DNA of 64,000 bases, taken from NCBI GenBank assembly GCA_023451735.1, contig JAEXYH010000099.1, positions 67,672 to 131,671 on the forward strand, in the 5' to 3' direction. A model generated the notes under the pieces. That model was not told the origin of the DNA, did no database searches, and saw only the letters and a list, made by a program, of their open reading frames with translations. The first letter of the stretch is position 1. Every line of letters begins with the position of its first letter. The stretch is from Pseudomonadota bacterium (GTDB lineage: Bacteria > Pseudomonadota > Alphaproteobacteria > Rhizobiales > Rhizobiaceae). The position numbers and the translations under genes were made by a program. This document shows positions 9,014 through 17,539 of the stretch, piece after piece.

Positions 9014-9943
9014 TTGCATATCCGAACGCTTAAGACCGCTATACTTCTGGCTGAATTTCAGAGCTTTCGAAAAGTCGCAGAAGCGCTGAATGTGACGCAG
9101 GCGGCCGTATCGAGCAGGATATTCGCGCTTGAACAGGACCTTGGAGTAAAGCTGTTCGACCGGGATTCCAAAGGAGCAAAAACGACCGAACGGGGCCAGG
9201 AATTCATTCTTGGTGCAATTGAAATCCTCAAAAATTTCGAGGTTTTGACCAGCAAGATCAGCGAGGATCGAGACCATGCCGGAGAGGTACGCATCGGCTT
9301 CGTTTCAAGCATGGCGTCGACATTGCTGCCGCTGGTCGCTACTGAAATGCGCCTCAAGTTTGAGCGTGTCCGTTTTACGATCCACAGTGACATCGGCGCC
9401 AACTTGGAGAGCCTCCTGAGAAAGCGGGAGCTGGATATCGCCTTGGTCGCAGAAGATAGAATCTTTAAGAATTACGGCAGTGCCCGGCTGTGTTCCTTCG
9501 GGGCGCGCTGGATGGCGAGCCCTTTACTTTTGGAGACTTACGACATCGATGAGTCGCCTATTGATGATGAAACTTTTCTAAGGCTTCCGATCGTCGCCTA
9601 CGAGGCCGGTACGACCGGCCATGAAAAACTGATGACGGTTGTCTCCAAAGATGAGATCGATCGCATTGAAGTGCACCATTCCAACTCGCTTCCGACCTCG
9701 ATCGACATGGCTCGTGCAGGTATCGGTATCGCCTCCATCCCGCCTGTCGTCGTGCAGCGACAGCTGAAGGAGGGGACACTGAGAATTTTGAACACCACTC
9801 GGCATCTGCCGAGTATTACGTTCTGTGCAGTCACCCTGCCGGACGCCAGCGGCCCATTGTCAGCTGCGATGGTCTCGCTCATGCGAGACGCAGCGACACG
9901 GTTCTGCGCCGATTTTGAAGACTCGATCGCGAAGAGCAGCTGA
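9014..9943 (+). CDS. LysR-family transcriptional regulator
   Basis: About 309 residues. The N-terminal winged helix-turn-helix is clear (FRKVAEALNVTQAAVSSRIF, then ALEQDLGVKLFDRD), followed by a LysR substrate-binding domain. The start is taken as TTG at 9014 because GGAGGT lies at 9002-9007, and because LysR proteins usually begin a few residues before such a helix. In-frame GTG at 8996 and TTG at 8981 have no such site. It lies 237 bases upstream of, and on the same strand as, the polyamine-type ABC module starting at 10181, so control of that module is plausible but not shown. Confidence 0.88.
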   Translation: MHIRTLKTAILLAEFQSFRKVAEALNVTQAAVSSRIFALEQDLGVKLFDRDSKGAKTTERGQEFILGAIEILKNFEVLTSKISEDRDHAGEVRIGFVSSMASTLLPLVATEMRLKFERVRFTIHSDIGANLESLLRKRELDIALVAEDRIFKNYGSARLCSFGARWMASPLLLETYDIDESPIDDETFLRLPIVAYEAGTTGHEKLMTVVSKDEIDRIEVHHSNSLPTSIDMARAGIGIASIPPVVVQRQLKEGTLRILNTTRHLPSITFCAVTLPDASGPLSAAMVSLMRDAATRFCADFEDSIAKSS

Positions 9944-10180
9944 TATAAATGCTTGCAGCTAGGCTTGCGCAGCTTCCCTTCCGTCGCCTTCGCATTTCCG
10001 CCTTTCGCATGCATCGTCGAATTCCCTAGAAACGATCAGCCTTCAACGACCAGACCAGGGGCGATTAATTTCATCTATCACTTGATAAAAATTTCGCGTT
10101 TGCGCTAGGCGCCAACGCGGCGGATTGTCACGTGGCAAACCAGCTGCCGGGACAGGCAGTACAAAAAGGGGTTCTTCAGT

Positions 10181-11248
10181 ATGGGAATTTTCATGAGCCG
10201 CTCGCGCAAGAAACTTGCTCTTTCGGCAGTCGGCCTTCTTTGCTCCATGGGAGTGGCGCATTCCGAAGATCTCATCGTCATGGGTTATGGCGATGCAGCC
10301 TTCAAAGACAACTATATGAAAGCGGTGGTGGAGCCTTTCATGGCGGCCAATCCGGATATCAAGGTGTCGTATTTTCCGGTGCTGAACGCCGGCGCCGGAC
10401 TCGGCCAGCTGCGTGCCCAGAAAAACGATCCGCAGGCTGACCTCGTCATTCTCGAACTGTCGATCGCCAACATCGCCAAGCAGGAAGGCCTGATCGATAG
10501 TTTCGATACGGCCAAGATGGCGAACTACAGCCAGCTCGGCACGATCGGCCGGGAATTGGGCGATTTCGGTCTGCCTATCGGCTATGACACGATCGGTTTC
10601 GTGTATTCGCCGGCCGCTTTCCCGCAGAAGCCGACTTCGCTCAGCGCGTTGTGGCTGCCGGAATTCAAGGGCAAGGTCGTGATCTCTGCGCGCAGCGACA
10701 TCCAGGCTACGGCTCTGACCGTCCTCGTCAACAAGGCTGAGGGTGGCACCGACTACATCAATGATCTGGAGAAAGGTTATACCAAGCTCATCGAGCTTGC
10801 GCCTTCTGTCCAGACCTGGGATCCGAAGCCGGACCAGTACACGCTGCTCGTCAATGGCAGCGCTGCAATCTCTACCGGCTGGAATGCCCGCAACCAGACC
10901 TATACCGACCAGACCAACGGCAAGGTATCGGCATTCACGCCCAGCGAGGGCACGGTGGCGATCACCAATGTGATCAGCCAGGTCAAGGGCGGCAAGGCCA
11001 CCGAGGCCGCCCGTAAGTTCGCCGATTTTGCGATCAGCGTCGAACCGCAGAAGCATTTCAGCGAAGCGACCTATTACAGCCCCACCAATACGCAGGTCCA
11101 GCTGCCGGATGCGCTGAAGGCGCGCATCCCAATGCTTGATCCGGAAATCGCCAAGCAGATCATTCCAGTCGACTGGCTGGCCATGAGCGGCAAGCGCCAG
11201 GACATCTTGGCCACCTGGAAGCGCCGGGTTATCGCTGCCGGACAATAA
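10181..11248 (+). CDS. ABC transporter substrate-binding protein (PotD/spermidine-putrescine-like)
   Basis: 355-residue periplasmic binding protein. A signal peptide with a basic start (MSRSRKK) and hydrophobic core ends near GVAHS-ED. The mature protein belongs to the family carrying polyamines, iron or phosphonates (DLIVMGYGDAAFKDNY, later PIGYDTIGFVYSP). AAAAAGGGG lies 8 bases before the ATG at 10181; a second in-frame ATG at 10193 is a possible start. It leads a module with one ATPase, two PotB/PotC-type permeases and three catabolic enzymes. The ligand cannot be assigned, since polyamine-type systems also carry amino-acid derivatives and other amines. Confidence 0.88.
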   Translation: MGIFMSRSRKKLALSAVGLLCSMGVAHSEDLIVMGYGDAAFKDNYMKAVVEPFMAANPDIKVSYFPVLNAGAGLGQLRAQKNDPQADLVILELSIANIAKQEGLIDSFDTAKMANYSQLGTIGRELGDFGLPIGYDTIGFVYSPAAFPQKPTSLSALWLPEFKGKVVISARSDIQATALTVLVNKAEGGTDYINDLEKGYTKLIELAPSVQTWDPKPDQYTLLVNGSAAISTGWNARNQTYTDQTNGKVSAFTPSEGTVAITNVISQVKGGKATEAARKFADFAISVEPQKHFSEATYYSPTNTQVQLPDALKARIPMLDPEIAKQIIPVDWLAMSGKRQDILATWKRRVIAAGQ

Positions 11249-11273
11249 CGGCAGCCGGACGGTCCCGTCCGGG

Positions 11274-11299
11274 CGCTGGCGCAGTCGGCTGCGCCAGCG
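11274..11299 (+). terminator. Strong intergenic hairpin between binding-protein and ATPase genes
   Basis: A perfect 11-bp stem (CGCTGGCGCAG and its complement) closes a TCGG tetraloop, 25 bases after the binding-protein stop. No run of T follows, so it is not a classical intrinsic terminator. Hairpins at this position often protect the upstream mRNA so that the binding protein is made in excess over the membrane parts; that role is inferred here. Confidence 0.6.
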
Positions 11300-11341
11300 T
11301 TCATCTCCGACATATCCCTGCCGCAAGAAAAGCGTGAGAGC

Positions 11342-12472
11342 ATGACTGTATCTTCTGCGTCCCCGTACGCACACACGAGCGATTCCCGTGGGGTCGCCGA
11401 TTTTCTTCACCTGCGCAACCTCAACAAGTCATACGCAAGCGGCTTCGTTGCGATTTCCGACCTGTCGATCAGTCTGGAAAAGGGCAGCATGCTGGGTCTT
11501 CTGGGACCGTCAGGGTGCGGCAAGACCACGGCCTTGCGGATGATCGCCGGCCTGCTTCCGCCAACAGGCGGTAGCATCCATATCGATGGCACCGACGTCA
11601 CCGCGCTGCCGCCGCACAAGCGCGACATCGGCCTTGTCTTCCAGAGCTATGCACTCTTTCCGCATATGACCGTGGCGGAGAATGTCGCGTTCGGCTTGAA
11701 GATGCGCGGCATCGACAAGGAACAGGCGCGCGAACGTGTCAAAAAGGCGCTCGACATGGTCCGCATGGGGCATCTCGTCGAGCGCAAGCCGCGCGAACTG
11801 TCCGGCGGCCAGCAACAGCGCGTGGCACTGGCACGGGCGCTGGTCATCGAGCCGCGCCTGCTTCTGCTCGACGAGCCGTTGTCCAATCTCGATGCCAAGC
11901 TGCGTGACGAAATGCGTTTCGAGATCCGCGAGATCCAGAAGCGGCTGGGCATCACCACCGTGCTGGTCACGCATGACCAGGTCGAGGCGCTGACGATGTG
12001 CGATCAAGTCGCCGTCATGAATGCCGGTGAGATCGCCCAAATCGGCTCGCCGAAGGATATCTACGAGACCCCCGGTTCGCTCTTCGTCTCCAGCTTCGTT
12101 GGCCGCAGCAACATGATCGATTGCGAGGCTGAGGGCGATAGCATGGTCCGCATCGGCAATGTCCGCTTCCGCTCGAATCCGTCCATCAAAGCCGCCGGTC
12201 CGTCCGTTGCCAGCATCCGGCCGCATCACATCCTTTTGACGCCGAACCGCGACACGTCGGTCGTCAGCACGGCGGGTAACCGTATTGCCGGCGAGATCAC
12301 CCATGTCAGCTATATCGGCGAGACGCTGGAATATGTCGTCACCACGCCGGAAATGAGCCTGCGCGTCGAAGCGCCGACTTCTCCGGGTGTCACACGGCAT
12401 GACGTCGGTGCCAAGGTCCTTTGCGAATGGAGTGCCGAAGACATGCGGGTATTCAAGAGGGCGGCGGAATGA
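11342..12472 (+). CDS. ABC transporter ATP-binding protein (PotA type)
   Basis: 376-residue ATPase. Walker A GPSGCGKTT, Q-loop, signature LSGGQQQRVALARAL, Walker B LLLLDEPLSNLD and H-loop VTHDQVEALTM are all intact. A C-terminal TOBE domain (PHHILLTPNRDTS onward) is typical of the polyamine/iron/sulfate branch. The stop overlaps the next permease start as ATGA, showing translational coupling. It energises the transporter for the same unidentified amine-like ligand as the binding protein at 10181. Confidence 0.93.
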   Translation: MTVSSASPYAHTSDSRGVADFLHLRNLNKSYASGFVAISDLSISLEKGSMLGLLGPSGCGKTTALRMIAGLLPPTGGSIHIDGTDVTALPPHKRDIGLVFQSYALFPHMTVAENVAFGLKMRGIDKEQARERVKKALDMVRMGHLVERKPRELSGGQQQRVALARALVIEPRLLLLDEPLSNLDAKLRDEMRFEIREIQKRLGITTVLVTHDQVEALTMCDQVAVMNAGEIAQIGSPKDIYETPGSLFVSSFVGRSNMIDCEAEGDSMVRIGNVRFRSNPSIKAAGPSVASIRPHHILLTPNRDTSVVSTAGNRIAGEITHVSYIGETLEYVVTTPEMSLRVEAPTSPGVTRHDVGAKVLCEWSAEDMRVFKRAAE

Positions 12473-13329
12473 AATCCCTGAACCGCTACTTTTCCAAACC
12501 CGGGCTGGCGCTGGTGCTCCTTGCGCCCGCCGTCCTGATCTATGCCGTGGCTTTCCTGGCGCCGGTGGTCAAACTCGGCTTCATGTCCTTCGTCGATACA
12601 GATGCCAGCGGCAGCATGCTCGACAGTCACAGCATCGACAACTATGTCAACTTCATCACCGACAGCTATTATATCAGCGCCATCGCCAATTCGTTGGTCA
12701 TGGCCGCGGTCGTGACCGTGCTGACATTGATCTGCGCCTATCCCATCGCCATGGTCATCCAGAGCGCCGGGCCGAGATGGCGCAACCTGCTCATCGTCAT
12801 CACCATTTCGCCGCTTCTGGTCAGCAGCGTCGTGCGTACCTATGGCTGGATACTACTGCTCGGTGATACCGGCGTCCTGAACTACGCGCTGCAGGCGATA
12901 GGCCTCACCCAAGCTCCGTTGCGGCTGCTCAACAATTACCTCGGCGTTGTGATCGGCCTGGTCGAAATCCTGATGCCCTATATGGCCTTGTCTCTGCTGG
13001 CCGGGTTCGGCCGGTTGAATGCGGATCTGAATGCCGCTGCGGCCTCCCTCGGCGCCAATGCCTTTCGCCGGTTCTACCATGTGACGTTGCCGCTGACCGT
13101 ACCTGGTATCGCGCTCGGAAGCCTGTTGTGTTTCGTTCTGGCTATCAGTTCTTTTGTCACGCCGCGCCTGCTTGGCGGCGGTCGCGTCGTGCTCCTCGCC
13201 ACCGAAATCTACGATCAGGCGATTGTCGAACTGCAATGGCCGATGGCGGCCACGCTGTCGATCACGCTTCTCATTCTGCTCGCGGTGGCGCTGGCATTCT
13301 ACTCGCGGCTGATGCGCCGGTTCGCCTGA
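12469..13329 (+). CDS. ABC transporter permease (PotB type)
   Basis: About 286 residues, multi-spanning inner-membrane protein. The start at 12469 (MKSLNRYFSKPG) overlaps the ATPase stop by 4 bases and has GAGGGCGG upstream; earlier in-frame codons lie inside the ATPase gene. The EAA-type loop reads AAASLGANAFRRFYHVTLPL near residue 195. It pairs with the next permease, 19 bases downstream, to form the channel of the polyamine-type transporter. Confidence 0.92.
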   Translation: MKSLNRYFSKPGLALVLLAPAVLIYAVAFLAPVVKLGFMSFVDTDASGSMLDSHSIDNYVNFITDSYYISAIANSLVMAAVVTVLTLICAYPIAMVIQSAGPRWRNLLIVITISPLLVSSVVRTYGWILLLGDTGVLNYALQAIGLTQAPLRLLNNYLGVVIGLVEILMPYMALSLLAGFGRLNADLNAAAASLGANAFRRFYHVTLPLTVPGIALGSLLCFVLAISSFVTPRLLGGGRVVLLATEIYDQAIVELQWPMAATLSITLLILLAVALAFYSRLMRRFA

Positions 13330-13348
13330 AAGGAGCGGAGAACATATC

Positions 13349-14143
13349 ATGGTTGGTTCAACAAGAATTCCGCTCATCGTTGCAAGCATCATACTGTTTG
13401 CGTTCCTGCTCTCGCCCATCCTGATCGTCATCCCGCTGTCTTTCAGCGCCGACCAATGGCTGACCTTTCCACCATCGGCCTGGAGCACGCGCTGGTACGG
13501 CGAAATCCTCGGCAATGCGCAGATCGTCGATGCCTTCTGGACAAGTCTCTGGCTTGCCCTGATCGTCACCGTCCTGACCCTGCTGTTGAGCGTGCCAGCC
13601 GTCTACGCCCTCAAGCGCCTCACGATCGGAGGGGAAGCGGCGCTGCTGAATTTCTTCACCTCGCCGCTGCTGCTGCCCTCGATCGTTCTCGGACTCGGCA
13701 TCCTGATCGTTTTTGCTCCGGCAAACCTGCTCGGAACCTATACGGGTCTGACGCTGGCGCATCTCGTCGTGACGGTGCCCTATGCGATCCGCATCCTGGC
13801 GACGACCTTCGATACGTTGAACGCGAATATCGAGGAGGCGGCAGCTTCGCTTGGGGCGAATCCAGTCAAGGTGTTTACGCTGGTGACCTTGCCCATGCTG
13901 ACGCCAGGCCTGATCGGCGCCGGCGTGCTCAGCTTCCTGTCGTCCTTCGACGAGGTGGTGATTTCGCTGTTCCTTGTCGGTCCGCGCATCAACACGCTGC
14001 CGGTGGCGCTGTTCTCTTATGTCGAATCCCACTCGGATCCGATGGGGGCTGCGGTGTCCTCGCTGCTCATCTTCCTCACTTTGATCGTCGTCGTGACGCT
14101 GGAACGGCTGATGGGGCTGACGCGCGCGCTTGGCAAACAATGA
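13349..14143 (+). CDS. ABC transporter permease (PotC type)
   Basis: 264-residue inner-membrane permease. AAGGAGCGGAG precedes the ATG. The first hydrophobic span (LIVASIILFAFLLSPILIVI) begins near residue 9, and the EAA loop EEAAASLGANPVKVFTLVTL is near residue 155. It completes the polyamine-type transporter. Three enzyme genes follow on the same strand with short gaps, so transport and breakdown are probably one transcription unit. Confidence 0.92.
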   Translation: MVGSTRIPLIVASIILFAFLLSPILIVIPLSFSADQWLTFPPSAWSTRWYGEILGNAQIVDAFWTSLWLALIVTVLTLLLSVPAVYALKRLTIGGEAALLNFFTSPLLLPSIVLGLGILIVFAPANLLGTYTGLTLAHLVVTVPYAIRILATTFDTLNANIEEAAASLGANPVKVFTLVTLPMLTPGLIGAGVLSFLSSFDEVVISLFLVGPRINTLPVALFSYVESHSDPMGAAVSSLLIFLTLIVVVTLERLMGLTRALGKQ

Positions 14144-14173
14144 AGACGTTTCGAATTATAAAGGCTTTTCAAA

Positions 14174-14911
14174 ATGATGGATAAAGTTGCGCTCTGGATG
14201 TCCGAGCCGAGTGTCTCCTTCGGGGAGATCGCCTATCGGCAAGGTTTCCGCACGCTGATACTTGATGTCGAACACGGAACCTTCGATCTCGACAGTCTCG
14301 ACCGGTTTTTGGGCTTCAGCCGGGCGCGCGGTTTCCGTACGCTGGTGAAGGTCCTGTCCCCGGATGTCGCACCGGTACAGCAGGCGCTCGATTTCGGCGC
14401 CGACGGCGTGATTATTCCCCACTTGATGGATATCGAACATGTCCGCGCCATTTGCGCGGCTGCCAAATATCCGAGCCTCGGTTCGCGCAGCTATGCCAGC
14501 GCGCGAGCCAGCGGCTATTCCCGCCTGACCCAGGACGATCTCGACCGCCGCAACCGCGAAACCCGCTGCTATGCGATGATCGAAACGGCGGAAAGCCTCG
14601 CCGATGTCGAGAAGATCGCCGCATTGCCGACCGTGGACGGACTGTTTCCCGGCCCGACGGACTTGTCCCTGTCCTCCGGTCGAGGACAATATTCATTCGG
14701 TCCTGATCACCAGAAGGACCTGGAGCGTTGCGCTGCAGCCGCCAAGGCAGCTGGCAAGAGCTGGATCATGCCCGGCTGGTCTCCGGCCGAGCGCAAGTTC
14801 GCTCATGATTTTGGCGCTGAAATGCTCGTCAGCGCCAACCAGTATGGCTCGATCAATCTGGGCCTGACCACCACCGTCAACATGCTGAAAGCCGAATTCG
14901 CCGCCATCTGA
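14174..14911 (+). CDS. HpcH/HpaI-family aldolase
   Basis: 245-residue class II pyruvate-type aldolase of the HpcH/HpaI/citrate-lyase-beta fold. These metal-dependent enzymes cleave 4-hydroxy-2-oxo acids into pyruvate (or a related oxo acid) and an aldehyde. Visible family motifs are LDVEHGTFD (metal and base region, residues about 30-38), GADGVIIPHL, YPSLGSRSYA and the glycine-rich GLFPGPTDLSLS. The usual arginine-containing VRV strand reads VKV here. Two start ATGs stand in tandem at 14174 and 14177. The position between a transporter and a nitrilase gene suggests it acts after amide hydrolysis on the imported compound. The true substrate is unknown. Confidence 0.85.
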   Translation: MMDKVALWMSEPSVSFGEIAYRQGFRTLILDVEHGTFDLDSLDRFLGFSRARGFRTLVKVLSPDVAPVQQALDFGADGVIIPHLMDIEHVRAICAAAKYPSLGSRSYASARASGYSRLTQDDLDRRNRETRCYAMIETAESLADVEKIAALPTVDGLFPGPTDLSLSSGRGQYSFGPDHQKDLERCAAAAKAAGKSWIMPGWSPAERKFAHDFGAEMLVSANQYGSINLGLTTTVNMLKAEFAAI

Positions 14912-14941
14912 CAGCGAGCGACAGAGAAATGGAATAAGATC

Positions 14942-15760
14942 ATGAAAATTTCCCTTCTTCAGACCAACCCGCAGGACGACAAGGCCAAGAACCTCGCCGA
15001 TGTCACCGCTCTGGTTGCCTCGATCATCAAGGACGAAAGGCCGGACCTCATAGTCCTGCCGGAATATTTCAACTTCTATGGCGGTTCCACCGAAGCCAAG
15101 CTCGCCGCGGCCGAGACGCTCGATAACACCGAGACCTACGCTTTCCTCAGCAACCTGGCCCGCAGCAACAATGTCTGGGTACATGGCGGCAGCGTCATGG
15201 AAGTGATCCCCGGCGAAAATCGCTTCTACAACACTTCGCTTGTCTTCAACCGCAAGGGCGAGGAAGTGGCGCGTTACCGCAAGATTCATCTTTTCGATAT
15301 CATCGGCCCGGATGGCACCGCACATCGTGAATCCGACATGATCAAGCCGGGCGAGGAGATCGTCACCTTCGATCTCGAAGGTCATACGGTCGGTTGCGTC
15401 ATCTGCTACGATATCCGTTTCGCCGACCTGTTCCTGAAGCTGGCGGAAAAGCCATGCGACCTCATCCTGGTTCCGGCAGCTTTCACCCTGCATACCGGTA
15501 TGGACCATTGGGAGGTCATCCTGCGCGGCCGCGCCATCGAAACGCAGGCCTATGTGGCGGCCTGCGGCCAGTGGGGCAAGAACATTTCGAATGGCCGGAT
15601 GCGCGAAGTCTACGGCAACTCGATGATCATCGATCCCTGGGGCCATGTCGTCGCGCGCGCTTCCAACGGCGTTACCACGGTCAGCGGCACAGCCACCAAG
15701 GCGCAAGTCGAGAAAGTGCGCTCGCTCATCCCGCTGCAGCAGAACCGTCGCCTGCGCTGA
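14942..15760 (+). CDS. Carbon-nitrogen hydrolase (nitrilase family, amidase-like)
   Basis: 272-residue cytoplasmic hydrolase with the complete nitrilase triad: Glu41 (LPEYF), Lys114 (YRKIHLF) and Cys155 (VICYDIRF). The overall pattern is closest to Nit2-type omega-amidases and related amidases rather than to true nitrilases. It would release ammonia or an amine from an amide of the imported compound. It sits 30 bases after the aldolase gene and 13 bases before the RraA-like gene. The expected chemistry is amide hydrolysis and aldol cleavage in one pathway, but the order of steps is inference. Confidence 0.87.
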   Translation: MKISLLQTNPQDDKAKNLADVTALVASIIKDERPDLIVLPEYFNFYGGSTEAKLAAAETLDNTETYAFLSNLARSNNVWVHGGSVMEVIPGENRFYNTSLVFNRKGEEVARYRKIHLFDIIGPDGTAHRESDMIKPGEEIVTFDLEGHTVGCVICYDIRFADLFLKLAEKPCDLILVPAAFTLHTGMDHWEVILRGRAIETQAYVAACGQWGKNISNGRMREVYGNSMIIDPWGHVVARASNGVTTVSGTATKAQVEKVRSLIPLQQNRRLR

Positions 15761-15773
15761 GGGAGCGTGTATC

Positions 15774-16442
15774 ATGTATTCGACCAAACCCATGCCGGCA
15801 CAGGTGTCGAGGGATCTCATCGACCTGTTCTCCGGCGTCGAGACCGCCACGATCGGGCATTCGCGCCATATCGGTTTCATGCATCGGGGCATCCAGCCGA
15901 TGGTGCGCGGCCGCACCGTCGTCGGTACAGCCGTCACTGTTGCGATCCCTGGCCCGGATTCGACCATGCTGCACCATGCTCTTGGCCTGCTGCGTCCGGG
16001 TGATGTCCTTGTGGTCGACCGGCTGGGTGACGATCGTCACGCCTGCTGGGGTGGGGCGGTTACCGTATCGGCCAAGGCGGCTGGCGCTGTTGCTGGTATC
16101 GTCGATGGTCCGTGCACGGACCTTGCCGAGATTGAAGCCTCGGGTTTCCCTGTCTGGGCACGCGGGCTGTCGCCGATCACCACCCGCATCTATGATACTG
16201 GTGGTGGTCTGAACATCCCGGTCTGCTGCGGCGGCGCCGTGGTGATGCCGGGCGACCTTATCCTTGCCGATGATTCCGGCGTGCTCGTGCTGCCGGTCGA
16301 TGAGGCACGCGAAGTCGGTGAAGCAGCGCTCAAGCGGCAGGAGCGGGGACGGCTTGCCGAGATCGAGTTCGCGGCCGGGCGCAGCAAACTCGGCATGGTT
16401 TCCGGTGCCACGGACAAGATCCTCGCGCGGCTGACCGCCTGA
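15774..16442 (+). CDS. RraA-like / HMG-aldolase-family protein
   Basis: About 222 residues, start at 15774 with GGGAG 8 bases upstream. The fold family includes 4-hydroxy-4-methyl-2-oxoglutarate aldolases and the RNase E inhibitor RraA. Visible motifs include VVDRLGDDRHACWGG and GGAVVMPGDLILADDSGVLV. In characterised aldolases the DG..RD motif supplies a catalytic arginine; here it reads DGPCTD, so that arginine is absent and the activity may differ. It is the last gene of the amide/aldolase module, and a GC hairpin follows at once. It may be a decarboxylase/aldolase on a 2-oxo acid or a different lyase; function is not settled. Confidence 0.8.
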   Translation: MYSTKPMPAQVSRDLIDLFSGVETATIGHSRHIGFMHRGIQPMVRGRTVVGTAVTVAIPGPDSTMLHHALGLLRPGDVLVVDRLGDDRHACWGGAVTVSAKAAGAVAGIVDGPCTDLAEIEASGFPVWARGLSPITTRIYDTGGGLNIPVCCGGAVVMPGDLILADDSGVLVLPVDEAREVGEAALKRQERGRLAEIEFAAGRSKLGMVSGATDKILARLTA

Positions 16443-16448
16443 AACGGC

Positions 16449-16473
16449 GCCCCGTCTCGGCAAGAGGCGGGGC
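16449..16473 (+). terminator. GC-rich hairpin after the RraA-like gene
   Basis: GCCCCGTCTC pairs with GAGGCGGGGC across a 5-base loop, with one G-U pair. It begins 6 bases after the stop and sits between convergent genes, which fits transcription end for the 10181-16442 unit. No T run follows on the + strand, so intrinsic termination is uncertain. Confidence 0.5.
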
Positions 16474-16538
16474 ACGAGATTAAGTAAGGTGCCACAGGTG
16501 CGGATCCGTCAAGAACTGGAACCATGATGTGAACCAGC

Positions 16539-17441
16539 TTATGATGTGGACGACTCGTCTTGGTTTTTGGAAGCTAGGTGGCGTAAAAGAGCCAGCGCCA
16601 AGGATTCAAGTTGAACTTTCGATTGTGTGCAAAGTATGAGCCGCCGCTTTGCCCATGTGTCAGACAACCGCACAAAGGCAAGAGGTACAAGTCGACGCGC
16701 CTGCCGAGCAGCCACTTCCGGGACGATGCCAATCCCGGCGCCATCGGATGCCATGCGGCAGATGCCGTCAAATGTTTGAAGGCGGATGCGCGGGCGGGCG
16801 CGAAGCCCAATGCGACTAGCCTGTTCCTGAAGAAACAGCTGAAGGGCGCCCTCGAATCCAATCATCGGTTCCGCAACTACTTGAGCGAAAGTCAGTCGTC
16901 TGTTTGTCGATAAGGGGTGATCACGGTGCATGACCACGACAAGCTGATCGACTGCAAATGGGTAGCGGCAAAGCGATCCAGTATCTGTGGCGTCAGAAGC
17001 AATGCCAATATCTGCCAGTCCGCCGGCAACAGCTTTGGTGATCTCGGAACTCGGGCGTTCCGATAAATCGATGTCCGCTCTTGGATGCTCCACGAGAAAT
17101 GAACCCAGTCGATCCGGCAGGAAGCAAGAAGCTGCTGCGGAGTTTGCAAGCACTCGAACTGAGCCTCTGAAGCCGCGTGCGTGATCCGACAATTCGGCTT
17201 GCATCGCTCCTATCTGACGCAGAACAAGTCGAGCATGGTGTCCCAGTGCATCTCCCGCCCGCGTCGGCATAACGCCTCGTCTGCTCCGGACAAGTAGCTG
17301 GACGCCAGAAGCAATCTCCATATCACGCAGCCGCTCGCTCGCGGCGGCCAAGGAAAGGTTGGCGGCAGCTGCACCATGGGTAATGCTGCCGGCATCAATC
17401 ACGGCAAGGAAAAGCCGCAGGTCTGCTATATCGAAACGCAT
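16539..17441 (-). CDS. LysR-family transcriptional regulator
   Basis: About 300 residues. The start is taken at 17441 (MRFDIADLRLFLAVIDAGS), which gives the standard LysR N terminus; an ATG at 17456 and further upstream codons are alternatives. The helix-turn-helix reads THGAAAANLSLAAASERLRD, and a LysR effector-binding domain follows. It is divergent from the TauE/SafE permease gene, with 98 bases between the two starts, the classic arrangement of a LysR regulator and its target. The effector is unknown. Confidence 0.88.
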   Translation of the reverse strand: MRFDIADLRLFLAVIDAGSITHGAAAANLSLAAASERLRDMEIASGVQLLVRSRRGVMPTRAGDALGHHARLVLRQIGAMQAELSDHARGFRGSVRVLANSAAASCFLPDRLGSFLVEHPRADIDLSERPSSEITKAVAGGLADIGIASDATDTGSLCRYPFAVDQLVVVMHRDHPLSTNRRLTFAQVVAEPMIGFEGALQLFLQEQASRIGLRARPRIRLQTFDGICRMASDGAGIGIVPEVAARQARRLVPLAFVRLSDTWAKRRLILCTQSKVQLESLALALLRHLASKNQDESSTS

Positions 17442-17539
17442 GGTGCACGTTAGCATGCCTTCAGCCTTCGGCCCAGCCGAAGGACGAACACGGCACTTCC
17501 GAATTGCTTCTGCTTTCCAAATGCCGCTGAAGTGCACTT

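Noticed and set aside
10043..11410. 455-codon open frame on the minus strand
   Set aside because: Antisense shadow of the well-supported binding-protein gene; no ribosome binding site or family match.
14693..15967. 424-codon open frame on the minus strand
   Set aside because: Opposite the nitrilase gene with intact triad; composition typical of an antisense frame.
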